Below, in pieces: positions 10,401-20,773 of a DNA stretch of 48,884 bases; the first letter of the stretch is position 1, and each line of letters starts with the position of its first letter. Location of the stretch: contig CADEEV010000009.1 of assembly GCA_902826455.1 (NCBI GenBank), positions 77,186 to 126,069 on the forward strand, in the 5' to 3' direction. The DNA comes from an uncultured Acidobacteriota bacterium (GTDB lineage: Bacteria; Acidobacteriota; Vicinamibacteria; Fen-336). The position numbers were made by a program, and so were the translations under genes. A model generated the notes under the pieces. The model was not told where the DNA came from and did no database searches. It saw nothing but the letters and a program-made list of their open reading frames with translations.

Positions 10401-13400
10401 GCTGCAGGACCGTGTCGATGTCGTAGCGACCGCGGTCGGCGTGCACGTCGCCCGCGAGCAGGAACGCGCCCGTGCGCCCCGTCAGGGTGAGGTCCACGGT
10501 GGCCCGCGAGCGCAGCCCCTCGGGATAGCGGAGGTTGAGGTCGCGGCCCTCGAGCTTCACGTTCACGTCCTTGAGGCCGCGGGCCCCCAGCACGCCGCCG
10601 CCGCTCGCCGTCACCGTGCCGCCGGCGAGATCCCCCGTGAGGCCCTCGAGGTGGAGCCCCTGGGGATCGAACACCACGCTGCCCTTGAGCGAGGTCAAGG
10701 CGTGGGGGAAGATCCGCGCCCGCACGCTGGCGTCGGCCACGTCGAGGCGGCCGAGGGGCTGGGGCGCGTCGAGGGTGCCCGACAGCTCGAGGTCGAGATC
10801 GGCGGTGCCCGCGACGGACGTGGCGGTGAGGAACGGCGAGAGCGCGCGCAGGTCGATGCGCCCCTTGCCGGAGCCCTGGATCTGCCGGCTCGCGAAATCG
10901 ACGCCGCCGCCGAGCGTCACCGAGGCGTTCGCGGCCGTGACCGTGACGTCCTTCGCCGTGGCCTTCTGCTGCGCGAGCGTCAGCTCGATCGGCGTCACCT
11001 CCACCGCGAGGTCGTTCATCCGGACGTTCTCGAGCGCGAGGCGCGCGGTGCCACGCAGCTCGGCCGGCGCCGCCAGGCCGCCTTCGGCCCTGGCCTCTCC
11101 GGACGAGGACGCCACGAGCGACTGCGCGACCTGGGGGGCCGCCTCGCGCAGCAGCGCGGGCACGTCGACGCCCTTCCAGGCGAGGTCGAGGTGCGCCTCC
11201 TCCGCGGGCGCGACGGCGTCGCGCCGCGCGCGCGCCGCGGGCCAGGCCGCGGCCAGCGGCACCCGCCCCTCGACGACGACCTCGCCGGTCGCGACCTCGA
11301 CCCTCGTCGGCGGCAGCACGAGCGTCTCGCCGTCGACCTTGGCCGTGGCCAGCGGGATGCCGACCGTCGGCAGCCTCGCCCCGGCGACGACGACGTCGGC
11401 CAGGGTCAGGTCGCCGCGGGCGGCCGGCCTCCGGGCCGTGCCCGAGAGCGCGAGCTCCCCGGCCAGCAGGCCCTTCGCCGTCGTGCCCTCGGGCAGCGGC
11501 AGCGCCCCGAGGTCCGCCGAGAAGCGCGCGCGCAGGTCGACGCGCGCCGCGCTGTCGGTGCCCACGCTGCCGTCGAGGAACAGCGTCGCGCCGTTGCCGG
11601 TCGCGCGCAGGCCCTCGACGCGCACCGAGCCCGCCTTCGCCTCGACGAGGAAGGGAGCCTCGGTCCGGGCGTTGTAGTCGCCCCGGGCGAGCGTGACGGC
11701 GTCGACGCTCCCGCGCAGTTCCGCGGCCGAGGGCGTCGCCACCGGCACGCTGAAGGTTCCGGTCGCAGAAACGCTGCCGGTGACGCCCGGCTGGCCCGCC
11801 GCCCGGGCCAGCACCTCGACGGGAGTCTCGCTCAGCGTCACGTGGCCCGTGATCGACTTCGCTCCGGCGCTCGCGCGCCGGGCGTCGCCGGAGAGCTTCA
11901 GGGCCGGCGCCTCGAAGCGAGCGGAGAGCGCGCCGCGCTGCGCCTCGAGGGTCGCGTTGGCCGGACCCAGGGCCGTGCCGTTCCACGCGACCGCGTCGAC
12001 GTCGAGCCGGCCCTGGCCGGCCGCCAGGCCGAGCGGGTCGGTCAGGTCGAACTCGAGGGTGAGGCTGCCTCCCGCGCGGGGATCGAGGAGCGACAGGTCC
12101 AGGGCCGAGCCCGACGCGGTGAGGCGTCGTGGCTCGGTGCCGGCCAGATCGAGGGCCAGGTCCAGGCGGCCCGTCCCGGGCTGAGCCAGCAGCTCGACGC
12201 GGCCGGCCCCGTTCTTCGCGTGGACCGAGCCCGTGAGCGGCACGTCGAGGCTGCCCTGGGGGCGCGCGACACGCGCCGTTCCGGAGAGCTCGCCGTCGAT
12301 GGCCGGCGGCCAGGCGCCGCGCGCCGTTCCGGCGCCGTGGGCCGTGAGGTTCTCGACCTGCGGCGCCGTGGCGTTCGCGTCGGCGGTCCAACGGAGGTCC
12401 AGGCTGCGGCCGGCCATCGCCACGCTGCCCTTGGCCGTGGACTTGAGCGTGTACCGCGTCCCTCCCTTCGCCCCGTCGACCGTGGCCGAGCCGTCGACGG
12501 CGAGCCGGCTCTCGAACGGCCCCCGGGCCTGGACGAGCGCCGACAGGCGGCCCACGTCGGGCAGGCTCAGGTTCTGCGCGGTGACGCGAGCGTCCAGGTT
12601 CGGCCCGCGCTTCTCGGCCCGCGCCACGACGCTGCCGCCCAGGACGCGGACGGTCGCGTCGAGCGTCGCGACGTCGGCCCGGTACGAAGCGGTCGCGGTC
12701 GTGGACTCGAGCGCATGGCCCGAGACGACGAGGCCTCGCGTGACGAGCGTGGCATCGGCCACGGGAGCCTCGAGGGTGCCCTGGATGCGGGCCTCGACGC
12801 CGACCTGGCCGCGGGCGTCGACCGTCGCGTCGGGGACGAGGGCCAGCACTTCCGGCAGCGTCGCCTGGGCCGCGACCTTCAGGTCGGGCTTCGGCGCCAT
12901 CAGGTCGCCGACGGTGCCCGTGATCTCCGCATGGAGCCCGGTCGTGTCGAAGGTCGAGGACTCGATCGTGGCCTCGAGGTTCGTCGCGATGCGCACGCTC
13001 GCCTTGGCCGCTCCGCTCCCGGGCCGCGGCTCCTTCCACGCGATGCGGGGCGCGTCGAGGGTCAGGGTTCCGTCGCCCACCGAGCCATGCGCCTCGAAAC
13101 CCGCGAGGGACCCCGCGGCCGCCTCGACGCTGCCGTCGGTGAGGTCGAGCTGGTCGATGCGCAGCCGCAACAGCCCGGAGGGACTCTTGGAGGTGTCGGT
13201 GGCCGGCTTCACGGTGATCCGGGGCGACTCGACCTGCAGCGACTTCAAGTCGATGAGCGTGCCCGTGACCGTGGCCCAACGCGACGCCAGCCGGACGCGC
13301 GGGGCCTCCAGGCGGAAGGCCGGCGCGTCGACCGACAGGCCCTCGATCTCCGCCGTCAGGCGGGCTGGCACCACGTGGACCCGGCCCAGCGTCACGGTGC

Positions 13401-13530
13401 CGCCCAGGGCGGTCGAGGCGCGCGATTCCAGGAACCTCCGCAGGGGGTCCTGAGGGAACAGCCCGAAGGCCACGAGAGCCAGGACGACGGCCAGCAGGCC
13501 GAGCGCCAGCCCGGCGCGCTTCCACGTCAC
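7480..13530 (-). CDS. TamB-Omp85 fusion: inner-membrane-anchored TamB joined to a five-POTRA BamA/TamA-like outer membrane barrel
   Basis: 2016 residues. An uncleaved signal-anchor helix (about 6-26) is followed by a long AsmA/TamB-like beta-rich region (about 30-1130) and the TamB C-terminal DUF490 core (about 1140-1305, with STGRL and ending GGVGQKRRF). A short Lys/Pro linker (PKKPKAPARER) leads into five POTRA-like repeats (about 1321-1690) and an Omp85 barrel (about 1692-2016). The barrel carries the diagnostic FRAGGATSVRGY (VRGY at 1912-1915) and ends in Phe (FSFGQSF). TamB and TamA normally act as separate partners in outer-membrane protein assembly and phospholipid transport between membranes. 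No second signal peptide precedes the POTRA part. The GTG start overlaps the NUDIX stop as GTGA. Confidence 0.9.
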   Translation of the reverse strand: MTWKRAGLALGLLAVVLALVAFGLFPQDPLRRFLESRASTALGGTVTLGRVHVVPARLTAEIEGLSVDAPAFRLEAPRVRLASRWATVTGTLIDLKSLQVESPRITVKPATDTSKSPSGLLRLRIDQLDLTDGSVEAAAGSLAGFEAHGSVGDGTLTLDAPRIAWKEPRPGSGAAKASVRIATNLEATIESSTFDTTGLHAEITGTVGDLMAPKPDLKVAAQATLPEVLALVPDATVDARGQVGVEARIQGTLEAPVADATLVTRGLVVSGHALESTTATASYRADVATLDATVRVLGGSVVARAEKRGPNLDARVTAQNLSLPDVGRLSALVQARGPFESRLAVDGSATVDGAKGGTRYTLKSTAKGSVAMAGRSLDLRWTADANATAPQVENLTAHGAGTARGAWPPAIDGELSGTARVARPQGSLDVPLTGSVHAKNGAGRVELLAQPGTGRLDLALDLAGTEPRRLTASGSALDLSLLDPRAGGSLTLEFDLTDPLGLAAGQGRLDVDAVAWNGTALGPANATLEAQRGALSARFEAPALKLSGDARRASAGAKSITGHVTLSETPVEVLARAAGQPGVTGSVSATGTFSVPVATPSAAELRGSVDAVTLARGDYNARTEAPFLVEAKAGSVRVEGLRATGNGATLFLDGSVGTDSAARVDLRARFSADLGALPLPEGTTAKGLLAGELALSGTARRPAARGDLTLADVVVAGARLPTVGIPLATAKVDGETLVLPPTRVEVATGEVVVEGRVPLAAAWPAARARRDAVAPAEEAHLDLAWKGVDVPALLREAAPQVAQSLVASSSGEARAEGGLAAPAELRGTARLALENVRMNDLAVEVTPIELTLAQQKATAKDVTVTAANASVTLGGGVDFASRQIQGSGKGRIDLRALSPFLTATSVAGTADLDLELSGTLDAPQPLGRLDVADASVRARIFPHALTSLKGSVVFDPQGLHLEGLTGDLAGGTVTASGGGVLGARGLKDVNVKLEGRDLNLRYPEGLRSRATVDLTLTGRTGAFLLAGDVHADRGRYDIDTVLQQSLKGTTVDTSPEPSPLLRSLALDIRVITDTPVVVRHDLINVEASGSLTARGDLETPAPFGRFDIAEGGTVEIQGHEFTVESGALTYAGTWNPDVSMRLTATIHSIDEQQDYAVAVTASGSLDNPTLSFSSEPSTHSEAEVLSLISTGRLDTGATQSVGYLAGNQLAILMTGRLTGGLARGLGLDRVSLQPELLSREKEPGARFTFEKQLARRLRLIQSYSLNDAEARFTQLEADLPKEVKVLGQRDDDGVLTGGVGQKRRFGGPKKPKAPARERSPELRSVVIDGAPQGTEEALRGRLKVKEGKRAGSGRLQDDAEALRLELVKRGYIEAEASARVKDGVATFTLRPGPHFSTRVEGAPVPAKLEKELLDSLYEDEAAERGKALVLAELRDAGHLRAKVETSTEANAGERVLVFRATPGTAYTSVALTFPGATQLSTTALSRAGGGPGAFVVEPEAALGRVRQAYGEELYLAAQAGPVSIQENGAAIAITVPVVEGPEATIKALHVEGSSRPLEEIESSAQLEIGEPYVEDQVIAAVARLRDHYLALGFPAVRVATEIKTAPPDLELTLRIDEGERLTVGSIEVKGIDRTRESLVLHSLKLKEGDPLDIRELTRAERRLLELGIFTRASITYARSNPSTITVDLQEQGPVYLGYQARYNEEDRLSGQIDAERGNLFGRGIALGGRLRLGGNIEEERVSLRIPTLFRGDLVGSLFRISEDLPINELDPDSEKNNSLERGFDLQQKIPLGDLTNLLFGYRFKRSTLTSPILIEPITVSVATVNASFVRDSRDFALDATRGQFLSLNVEYSPEALGSDLRFFKTFAQGFVYRQLTPTLVWGQAYRAGLAWTFAGQDLIPDERFRAGGATSVRGYATDSLGPRDFLGDPAGGNATVVMNQELRYRHASGWGGVVFWDAGNVFSAVGDIGFDLKHSLGVGLRWASPVGLLRFDLGHALQPEPGTRSWRYYFSFGQSF

Positions 13531-14078
13531 GCGGAGGGGGGCCCGCTGCCTTGCCGACGCTCACGCTCCAACAGGAGGGCCACGAGCGTCTTGCCTTCAC
13601 GAATCGCGCCAGATCCGATCATTGCCCGGGCTTCGTCGAGGGGCAGCGCGCGCACCTCGATCCGCTCGTCCGCCTCGGGCCTCGGAGGTCCCTGGCTGAG
13701 GCCGGTCGCCCGGAACAGGTGCATGACCTCGTCGCAGAATCCCGGCGTTGTGTAGAAAACGCCCATGGGCTCGATGTTTCTCGCCCGGAGACCGGTCTCT
13801 TCCTCGAGCTCGCGGCGGGCGCCTTCCAGGGCCGTTTCGCCGGGATCCAGCCTCCCGGCCGGCAGCTCCCAGACCCCGTCGTCGACGGGGTAGCGGTACT
13901 GCCGGATCAGCACCACCCGCCCGTCCTCGTGGACGGCCAGCGCCGCGACCGAGCCCCGGTGCCGGACGACCTCGCGGGTCGCCCGGACGCCCCCCGGCTC
14001 CTCGACCTCGTCCACGTCGAGCGACAGCACCTTGCCGTCGTAGAGCCGCGTCGTCGAGAGCCGGCGTCCCCCGGACAT
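13527..14078 (-). CDS. NUDIX hydrolase, ADP-ribose pyrophosphatase-like
   Basis: 183 residues. A complete Nudix box spans 75-97 (GRLDPGETALEGARRELEEE, then TGL), matching G-x5-E-x7-REUxEExGU, which binds divalent metal. The YRYPVDDGVWELPAG segment before it and the TTPGFCDEVMHLF segment after it are typical of ADP-ribose / nucleoside-diphosphate-sugar pyrophosphatases. Its stop overlaps the start of the TamB-Omp85 gene by four bases (GTGA), so the two are probably translated together, although no functional link is obvious. It lies 6 bases after the upstream secreted protein gene. Confidence 0.9.
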   Translation of the reverse strand: MSGGRRLSTTRLYDGKVLSLDVDEVEEPGGVRATREVVRHRGSVAALAVHEDGRVVLIRQYRYPVDDGVWELPAGRLDPGETALEGARRELEEETGLRARNIEPMGVFYTTPGFCDEVMHLFRATGLSQGPPRPEADERIEVRALPLDEARAMIGSGAIREGKTLVALLLERERRQGSGPPSA

Positions 14079-14084
14079 TCGGGC

Positions 14085-15611
14085 CTAGCGCGGGCTGATC
14101 GCGACGTTGTCGAAGCGCACGACGCCGCCTTCGGCGTTGACGCGAATCTCGGTGATCTTCGCGGGCTTGGGCCGCAGCGCGGCCAGGTCCTGGGTCCAGG
14201 GCGACCAGGCCCCCGGTCCCTCGCCGCCCGTGACCTCGAGGTTCGAGGTCCGCGTCTTGCCGGAGGCGTCGGCGTAGCTCACCTGGACGCGGATCACGGC
14301 CTCGCCCGAGATCACCTTGTAGTCGAGGCTCAGGGGCACGGCTCCGGAGCCGACGCCCACGTCGACGCTCTGCGAGGTCGAGACCGGCGCGCCGCTCGCC
14401 GCGGCCTCGAGCACGCTGCCGCGGCCGCTCTCCTGGGCCACGCGGCCCTTGCCGGTGACGGTCCAGGGCGCGAGGCTCGACTCGAAGGAGCCGTTGCGCA
14501 GCGGGGTGCCGCTCACGGCCAGCTTCACGGGCGCGGAAGGCGCCACCGCTGCGGGCTTCGAGGGGCTTGCCGGCTTCGACACCGCGCGCTGGGCCGGCTG
14601 CGGGTGCTTCTCGTCGCGGAAGTCGGCGAGCTCCTGCATGAACAGCGTCGCGGTGGCGGCGTAGGCCAGGCTCTGGTCGACGCGGGGCGGGGGCTCGCGG
14701 AAGTACTTCTCGCCGGAGTCGAGCTGCAGCGCCTTGAGGTAGAGCTCCTTCGCCTCGGTGAGGTGGCCGCGATGCTCGGGCGTGAAGGGCGGCATCTTGT
14801 AGGCCAGGGCCTCGTGGGCGACGCCGACGTTGTGCAGCCGCGCGGCCTCCGTGTCGCCCTTGAACGTGCGGCGGTTCCACTCCTCGAGGGCCTCCTGGAA
14901 CAAACCGGCCTCGGCCAGCTTGTTGCCCGCCTTGAGCTCGTCGTTCACGGCGAGCAGGGCTTCGACCGGGTCCGGAGCGAAGGTGATCTGGCCGATGACG
15001 TTGTCCGCGGTGGCCGAGACCAGGAAGCGCTTCAGCGACTCCTCCGTGGACGCCTCGGGAGGCAGGCCGCCCTCCATCTTGAACTGCTTGTGGTACGAGC
15101 CGCCGACGTCGGTGGTGCGGTCGCCGCCGCCGCCCTGCACGACGACCGTGGCCGACAGGCTGCCGTCCGCGATGCGCCAGTTCTCGGGCTCGGAGCGGTT
15201 GCCGTAGACGTCCTTCGTCTCCATCTTCTTCTTCTTGTCGTTCCACTCCTGGCGCTCGCCGATCTTCACGTACTTCGTCTCCATGCGGACCTCGTCGCGC
15301 ACCTCGGCGCGCAGGGCGGAGAGCGAGACGCGGAGCGTCGCGTCGGCGCCGCGCTCGCGGTCGACGAGGCGGTACATGTCGCTGCCGCGCAAGGCGTCCT
15401 CGACGCGGCCCTTCACGAGGGAGACGTGGGAGCCCGTGACCTCGGGGGACTCCGAGCGCACGTCGAGGAAGACGGTCTCGGCCAGCAGCGCGTTCACGGG
15501 GGGCCGCACGCGCGGCAGCATCACGCGCGTCTTGCTCATGCCGAACTTGGCCTCGGCCATCGAGCCGAGCCCCAGTAGAACCAAGGCCACGACGAGCCCC
15601 TTCATCCGCAT
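14085..15611 (-). CDS. Secreted multidomain protein: CsgG-like N-terminus, TPR-like middle, carbohydrate-binding-like C-terminus
   Basis: 508 residues with a signal peptide (about 1-22, ending SMAEA). Residues 40-240 resemble periplasmic CsgG/LpoB-like domains (VEDALRGSDMYRLVDRE, ADATLRVSLSALR). Residues 240-330 hold helical TPR-like repeats (EALEEWNR, EAKELYLKALQ). After a Pro/Ala/Ser linker, residues 365-508 form a jelly-roll-like module beginning NGSFESSLAPWTV, resembling CBM4/9. A Shine-Dalgarno-like GAGGG lies 6 bases before ATG 15611; ATG 15605 is also possible. The domain assignments are by eye. A scaffold or polysaccharide-related role is an inference. Confidence 0.55.
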   Translation of the reverse strand: MRMKGLVVALVLLGLGSMAEAKFGMSKTRVMLPRVRPPVNALLAETVFLDVRSESPEVTGSHVSLVKGRVEDALRGSDMYRLVDRERGADATLRVSLSALRAEVRDEVRMETKYVKIGERQEWNDKKKKMETKDVYGNRSEPENWRIADGSLSATVVVQGGGGDRTTDVGGSYHKQFKMEGGLPPEASTEESLKRFLVSATADNVIGQITFAPDPVEALLAVNDELKAGNKLAEAGLFQEALEEWNRRTFKGDTEAARLHNVGVAHEALAYKMPPFTPEHRGHLTEAKELYLKALQLDSGEKYFREPPPRVDQSLAYAATATLFMQELADFRDEKHPQPAQRAVSKPASPSKPAAVAPSAPVKLAVSGTPLRNGSFESSLAPWTVTGKGRVAQESGRGSVLEAAASGAPVSTSQSVDVGVGSGAVPLSLDYKVISGEAVIRVQVSYADASGKTRTSNLEVTGGEGPGAWSPWTQDLAALRPKPAKITEIRVNAEGGVVRFDNVAISPR

Positions 15612-15644
15612 CGGTTTCCCTCGCTTGTTCGCTTTGGCTGGATT

Positions 15645-16571
<927 letters not shown>

Positions 16572-17367
16572 GTTTCTTCACCAGGTACGGCCAGATGGCC
16601 GCGACGCCGAGCAGCATCGCGATCGCGATCACCTGGGAGGTCGAGAGCAGCCCGCCGAAGAAGAAGCCCCGCGCCAGGTCGCCGCGGTAGAACTCGAGGC
16701 CGAAGCGCGCCACGGCGTAGAGCCCGAAGTAGCTCAGGGCCACCTGGCCCGGGAAGCGCTTGCGCGGCGCGAGCCACAGCAGGAACAGCAGGATCAGCGT
16801 CGTGAGGATCGACTCGTAGAGCTGCGTGGGATGGACCGGCGTGTCCATCGGCGTGCCGACCGTGCGGGCCGCGTACAGGTCGGTGTAGCGCACGGCCCAG
16901 GGCACGTCGGCGGGACGGCCGTGGCAGCAGCCGGCGGCGAAGCAGCCGAGGCGGCCGATGGCCTGGCCGATCGCGACGCCCGGGGCCAGCACGTCCGCCG
17001 TGCGCCAGCCCTCGAGCTTGTGGCGCTTCACGTACCACCAGGCGACCGGCAGCGCGCCGAGCAGGCCGCCGTAGAACACGCCGCCGCTCTGGAAGATCGA
17101 CAGGAACTCCGAGGGGTTGGCCCGGTACATGGGCCACTCCACGAGCACGAGCATGAGCTTGGCGCCCACGAGGCCGGCGATCAGCACGTAGACGCCGAGG
17201 TCGGTGACGCGCGTCGCGTCGAGGCCCTCGCGGCGCGCCTGGCGCCCGGCGATCCAGAGGCCGGCCAGGAAGGCGATCGCGAGCAGCACGCCGTAGGTGT
17301 GCAGCGTCAGCGGGCCGTGGTGCCAGAGCAGGTCGAAGTCGGGTGTGGTGAAGAGGCGGGGATACAT

Positions 17368-17892
17368 CTATTCGCTCCTGCCGAGGGCCGGCGGTACGGG
17401 GCTGGGTTCGGCCGCGGCGTCGCGCTTCGGCGACCGCAGCATGTCGAGGAACAAGAGCACGACGCCGGTGCTGATGGCGGAGTCGGCCAGGTTGAAGTCG
17501 GGCCACACGTACTGGCGCCAGTACACGTGGATGAAGTCCACGACGTATCCGAAGCGCACGCGGTCGATCAGGTTGCCGAGGGCGCCGCCGAGGACGAGCA
17601 CCAGGGCGAGGCGCGGCAGCCGGGCCTCCTTCGGCAGGCGCAGCCAGTAGACCGCGATCGCGCCCAGGGCGAACAGGCTCACGACCGAGAGCAGCACGCC
17701 CTGGTAGGGCAGGCCCGCCTCGGCGAGGATCCCGAAGGCGGCGCCGCGGTTGCGCACGTGGGAGAGCGACAGCATGCCGTCGACCAGCGGGCGGTACTCG
17801 TGGAGCTCCAGGGACCGCTTCAGGATCTCCTTCGTGACCTGGTCGGCCACGATGACGGCGGGAATGATCGCGAGCTCGGCCTTGCGCGTCAT
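17368..17892 (-). CDS. lspA: Signal peptidase II (lipoprotein signal peptidase)
   Basis: 174 residues with four TM helices. The two catalytic Asp motifs are present: GNLIDR (Asp about 110) and NLADSAI (Asp about 137). DQVTK near the N-terminus and NRGAAFG are also conserved. LspA cleaves the signal peptide of diacylated prolipoproteins. The ATG at 17892 overlaps the ileS stop as ATGA, which fixes the start. The arrangement ileS-lspA is common in bacteria. The C-terminal tail after the last helix is rich in Pro/Ala. Confidence 0.97.
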   Translation of the reverse strand: MTRKAELAIIPAVIVADQVTKEILKRSLELHEYRPLVDGMLSLSHVRNRGAAFGILAEAGLPYQGVLLSVVSLFALGAIAVYWLRLPKEARLPRLALVLVLGGALGNLIDRVRFGYVVDFIHVYWRQYVWPDFNLADSAISTGVVLLFLDMLRSPKRDAAAEPSPVPPALGRSE

Positions 17893-20702
17893 CGCGCCTC
17901 GAGCACCGTGGCGCAGCGCTCGCACACGCCCGCATGGACCCTGAGCTTGCCGACGTTCGCCGAGTACGTCCAGCAGCGCTCGCACTTGCCGCCCTCGGCG
18001 CGCGTCGCCGTGACCGCGTAGGGCCCGGCCTCGCCGGGATCGCCTTCGGTCAGCCGCACGCCGCTGACGATGAACAGGTTCGCGAGGTTGCCGGGGAAGA
18101 CGGAGCTCGCGGCGTCGTGGGCCCGCAGCGGCGCCAGGGCTTCCTTGGTGGCCCGGATCTCGACCACGGCCTCGAGGCTGCCGGCGAGGGTCTTGTCCGC
18201 GCGCAGCGGCTCGAGGGCGGCGGTGACCGCCGCGCGGGCCTCGAGGAGCGCGGCCCAGTGCTGGAGGACCGACTCGTCCACGGCCTCGGCCTTCGGGAAG
18301 TGGGTCGTCGCGACCGGCGCGCCGTCGTGGCCCGGCACGAGCGGCCAGACCTCGTCGGACGTGAAGGGCAGCGCCGGAGCCATCAGCCGGGTGACGTCGC
18401 TCAGGATGCGCAGCATGACGGTCTGGGCCGAGCGGCGCCGCCTGGCCGCGGGCGCGTCGCAGTAGAGGCGGTCCTTGAGGATGTCGAGATAGAAGGCGGA
18501 GAGATCCACCGAGCAGTACTGGACGAGCTGGTGGTACACGACGTGGAACTCGTAGTCGTCGTACGCCTTCACGACGCGGGCCACGAACTGGCGGTGACGG
18601 TGCAGCGCGTAGCGGTCGAGCTCGTCGAGCTCGGCCTCGTCCACGGCGTGCTGGGCCGGCGCGAAGTCGTTGAGGTTCGAGAGCAGGTAGCGCAGCGTGT
18701 TGCGCACCTTGCGGTAGGCCTCGGAGACCCGCTTCAGCATCTCGTCGCTGAAGCGCATGTCCTCGCGGTAGTCGACCATGATCGTCCACAGCCGCAGGAT
18801 CTCGACCCCGTGGGTCTGGATCAGCTTCTGCGTGTCGACGTCGTTGCCGAGGCTCTTGGAGATCTTGCGGCCGTCCTTGTCAACGGTGAAGCCGTGGGTG
18901 ACGACCTGCTTGTAGGGCGCCGTGCCCCGGGTGCCCACGCCGATCAGCAGCGACGAGTGGAACCAGCCGCGGTGCTGGTCGCTGCCCTCGAGATACACGT
19001 CGGCAGGCCACTGGAGATACGGCCGCTTCCCGAGGACCGCCGCGTGGGACGAGCCCGAGTCGAACCAGACGTCGAGGATGTCCTTCTCCTTGTCGAAGTC
19101 GGTCTTTCCGCACTTCGTGCAGGCGAACCCGGGCGGCAGCAGGTCCTTCGCCTCGTGGTCGTACCAGGCGTCGGCCGTCTCCTTCTCGAAGACGTCGGCC
19201 ACGCGCCGCGCGAGCTCGGGCGTGAGGTGCACGGCGCCGCAGGCCTTGCAGTAGAACGCCGGGATCGGCACGCCCCACAGGCGCTGGCGCGAGATGCACC
19301 AGTCGGGCCGGGTCGCGATCATGTTGTGGATGCGCTCCTCGCCCCAGGCGGGGAACCACTTCACTGCCTCGATCGCCTTCAGGGTGCGCTCGCGGAAGCC
19401 GTCCTTGTCGAGGGCGATGAACCACTGCTCGGTGGCGCGGAAGATGATCGGGTTCTTGCAGCGCCAGCAGATCGGGTACGAGTGCTTGTTCTTGCCGGAG
19501 GCGAGCAGCACCCCGCGCTCCTTCAGGAACGCCACGATCTCGGGGTTCGCGTCGAACACCTTCTTGCCGGCCCAGGGCTCGATCTCGGGCAGGTAGCGGC
19601 CCGCCTCGTCCACGGGGCAGTAGATGTCGAGGCCGTACTTGACGCCGGTGAGGTAGTCGTCCCAGCCGTGGCCCGGCGCCGTGTGCACGACCCCGGTGCC
19701 GGCCTCGAGGGTCACGTAGTCCCCCAGCACGACCGGCGAGTCGCGGTCGAGCCAGGGATGGCGGAACCGCACGTGCTCGAGGGGCGCGCCCTTCGTCTCC
19801 GCGACGGGCCCGCCGAGCGTCAGCCCCCAGCGCGCGGCGCTCGCGTCCTTCAGGCCCTGCGCGACGAGCAGCACGTCGGAGGTGCCCTCGACCGGGTAGA
19901 AGCCGTAGTCGAGGTCGGGGTGCAGCGCCACCGCCAGGTTGGCCGGCATCGTCCACGGCGTCGTGGTCCAGATGACCGTGAAGACGTTGCGGCCCTTCAG
20001 GGCCGGGAACAGGTCCTCGAGCCGGGCCTTCTCGCTGTCCTTCAGCGGGAAGCGCACGTCGATCTGCGGGCTCACGTGGTCTTCGTCGTATTCGACCTCG
20101 GCCTCGGCCAGCGCGGTGCGGTCGGAGATGCACCAGTGCACGGACTTCTTGGCCTTGTAGACGAGGTCCTTCTCGACGAAGGTCGCGAGCTCGCGGACGA
20201 TCGCGGCCTGGTACGACGGCGCCATGGTCTTGTACGGGTCGCCCCACTCCCCGAGCACGCCCAGCCGCACGAACTCGGCCCTCTGGATCTCGAGGAACTT
20301 CTCGGCGTACGCGCGGCAGGCCTTGCGGAAGGCCACCGGCGACATCTCGCGCTTCTTGGACCCGAGGTCCTTGTCGACCTTGAGCTCGATGGGGAGGCCG
20401 TGGCAGTCCCAGCCCGGCACGTAGGGCGAGTCGAAGCCCGCCATCGTGCGGCTGCGCACCACCAGGTCCTTCAGGATCTTGTTGAGCGACGTGCCCAGGT
20501 GGATGTGGCCGTTCGCGTACGGCGGCCCGTCGTGGAGGATGAACTTCGGGGCGCCCTTCCGGGACGCACGCACCTTCTCGTACAGGCCGTCCGTCTGCCA
20601 GCCTTCCACCCGCTTCGGCTCCGTCTGCGGGAGGTTCGCCTTCATCGGGAACGTGGTCTGGGGAAGGTTGAGGGTGCCCTTGAGGTCGAGTGTCTCGCTC
20701 AT
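17889..20702 (-). CDS. ileS: Isoleucyl-tRNA synthetase
   Basis: 937 residues from ATG 20702. Class Ia motifs are in place: the HIGH region [11 protein letters not shown] at 60-70 and KISKSLGN at about 613-620. The editing (CP1) domain lies between them (TWTT-like [16 protein letters not shown] and [12 protein letters not shown]). A C-terminal zinc finger has CERCWTY and CERC. It charges tRNA-Ile and edits Val. An in-frame start further upstream at 20723 would add seven residues, but [14 protein letters not shown] is the usual beginning. No Shine-Dalgarno is visible; a -10-like TACGCT lies 11 bases upstream. Confidence 0.98.
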   Translation of the reverse strand: MSETLDLKGTLNLPQTTFPMKANLPQTEPKRVEGWQTDGLYEKVRASRKGAPKFILHDGPPYANGHIHLGTSLNKILKDLVVRSRTMAGFDSPYVPGWDCHGLPIELKVDKDLGSKKREMSPVAFRKACRAYAEKFLEIQRAEFVRLGVLGEWGDPYKTMAPSYQAAIVRELATFVEKDLVYKAKKSVHWCISDRTALAEAEVEYDEDHVSPQIDVRFPLKDSEKARLEDLFPALKGRNVFTVIWTTTPWTMPANLAVALHPDLDYGFYPVEGTSDVLLVAQGLKDASAARWGLTLGGPVAETKGAPLEHVRFRHPWLDRDSPVVLGDYVTLEAGTGVVHTAPGHGWDDYLTGVKYGLDIYCPVDEAGRYLPEIEPWAGKKVFDANPEIVAFLKERGVLLASGKNKHSYPICWRCKNPIIFRATEQWFIALDKDGFRERTLKAIEAVKWFPAWGEERIHNMIATRPDWCISRQRLWGVPIPAFYCKACGAVHLTPELARRVADVFEKETADAWYDHEAKDLLPPGFACTKCGKTDFDKEKDILDVWFDSGSSHAAVLGKRPYLQWPADVYLEGSDQHRGWFHSSLLIGVGTRGTAPYKQVVTHGFTVDKDGRKISKSLGNDVDTQKLIQTHGVEILRLWTIMVDYREDMRFSDEMLKRVSEAYRKVRNTLRYLLSNLNDFAPAQHAVDEAELDELDRYALHRHRQFVARVVKAYDDYEFHVVYHQLVQYCSVDLSAFYLDILKDRLYCDAPAARRRRSAQTVMLRILSDVTRLMAPALPFTSDEVWPLVPGHDGAPVATTHFPKAEAVDESVLQHWAALLEARAAVTAALEPLRADKTLAGSLEAVVEIRATKEALAPLRAHDAASSVFPGNLANLFIVSGVRLTEGDPGEAGPYAVTATRAEGGKCERCWTYSANVGKLRVHAGVCERCATVLEAR

Positions 20703-20713
20703 GCCAAAACGTA

Positions 20714-20719
20714 AGCGTA
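20714..20719 (-). promoter_or_regulatory. Possible -10 box (TACGCT) for ileS
   Basis: On the minus strand TACGCT lies 11 bases before the ileS ATG with no ribosome binding site between them. This matches the spacing seen at other transcription-unit starts in the window and would give a nearly leaderless transcript. The match to TATAAT is modest and no -35 is clear. Confidence 0.3.
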
Positions 20720-20773
20720 GCATTCGGGGCTAAAGCCCGTCAAAAGAACGCCTTGGCGGGGAGTTCGACTATC

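Noticed and set aside
7546-13755. A 2069-codon open frame antisense to the TamB-Omp85 gene
   Set aside because: GC-rich third positions keep antisense frames open; its translation is low-complexity, rich in Arg/Glu/Gly/Ala, with no domain, while the minus strand has clear domains.
17934-20714. A 926-codon plus-strand frame opposite ileS
   Set aside because: Same codon-bias shadow; the minus-strand ileS carries all synthetase motifs.
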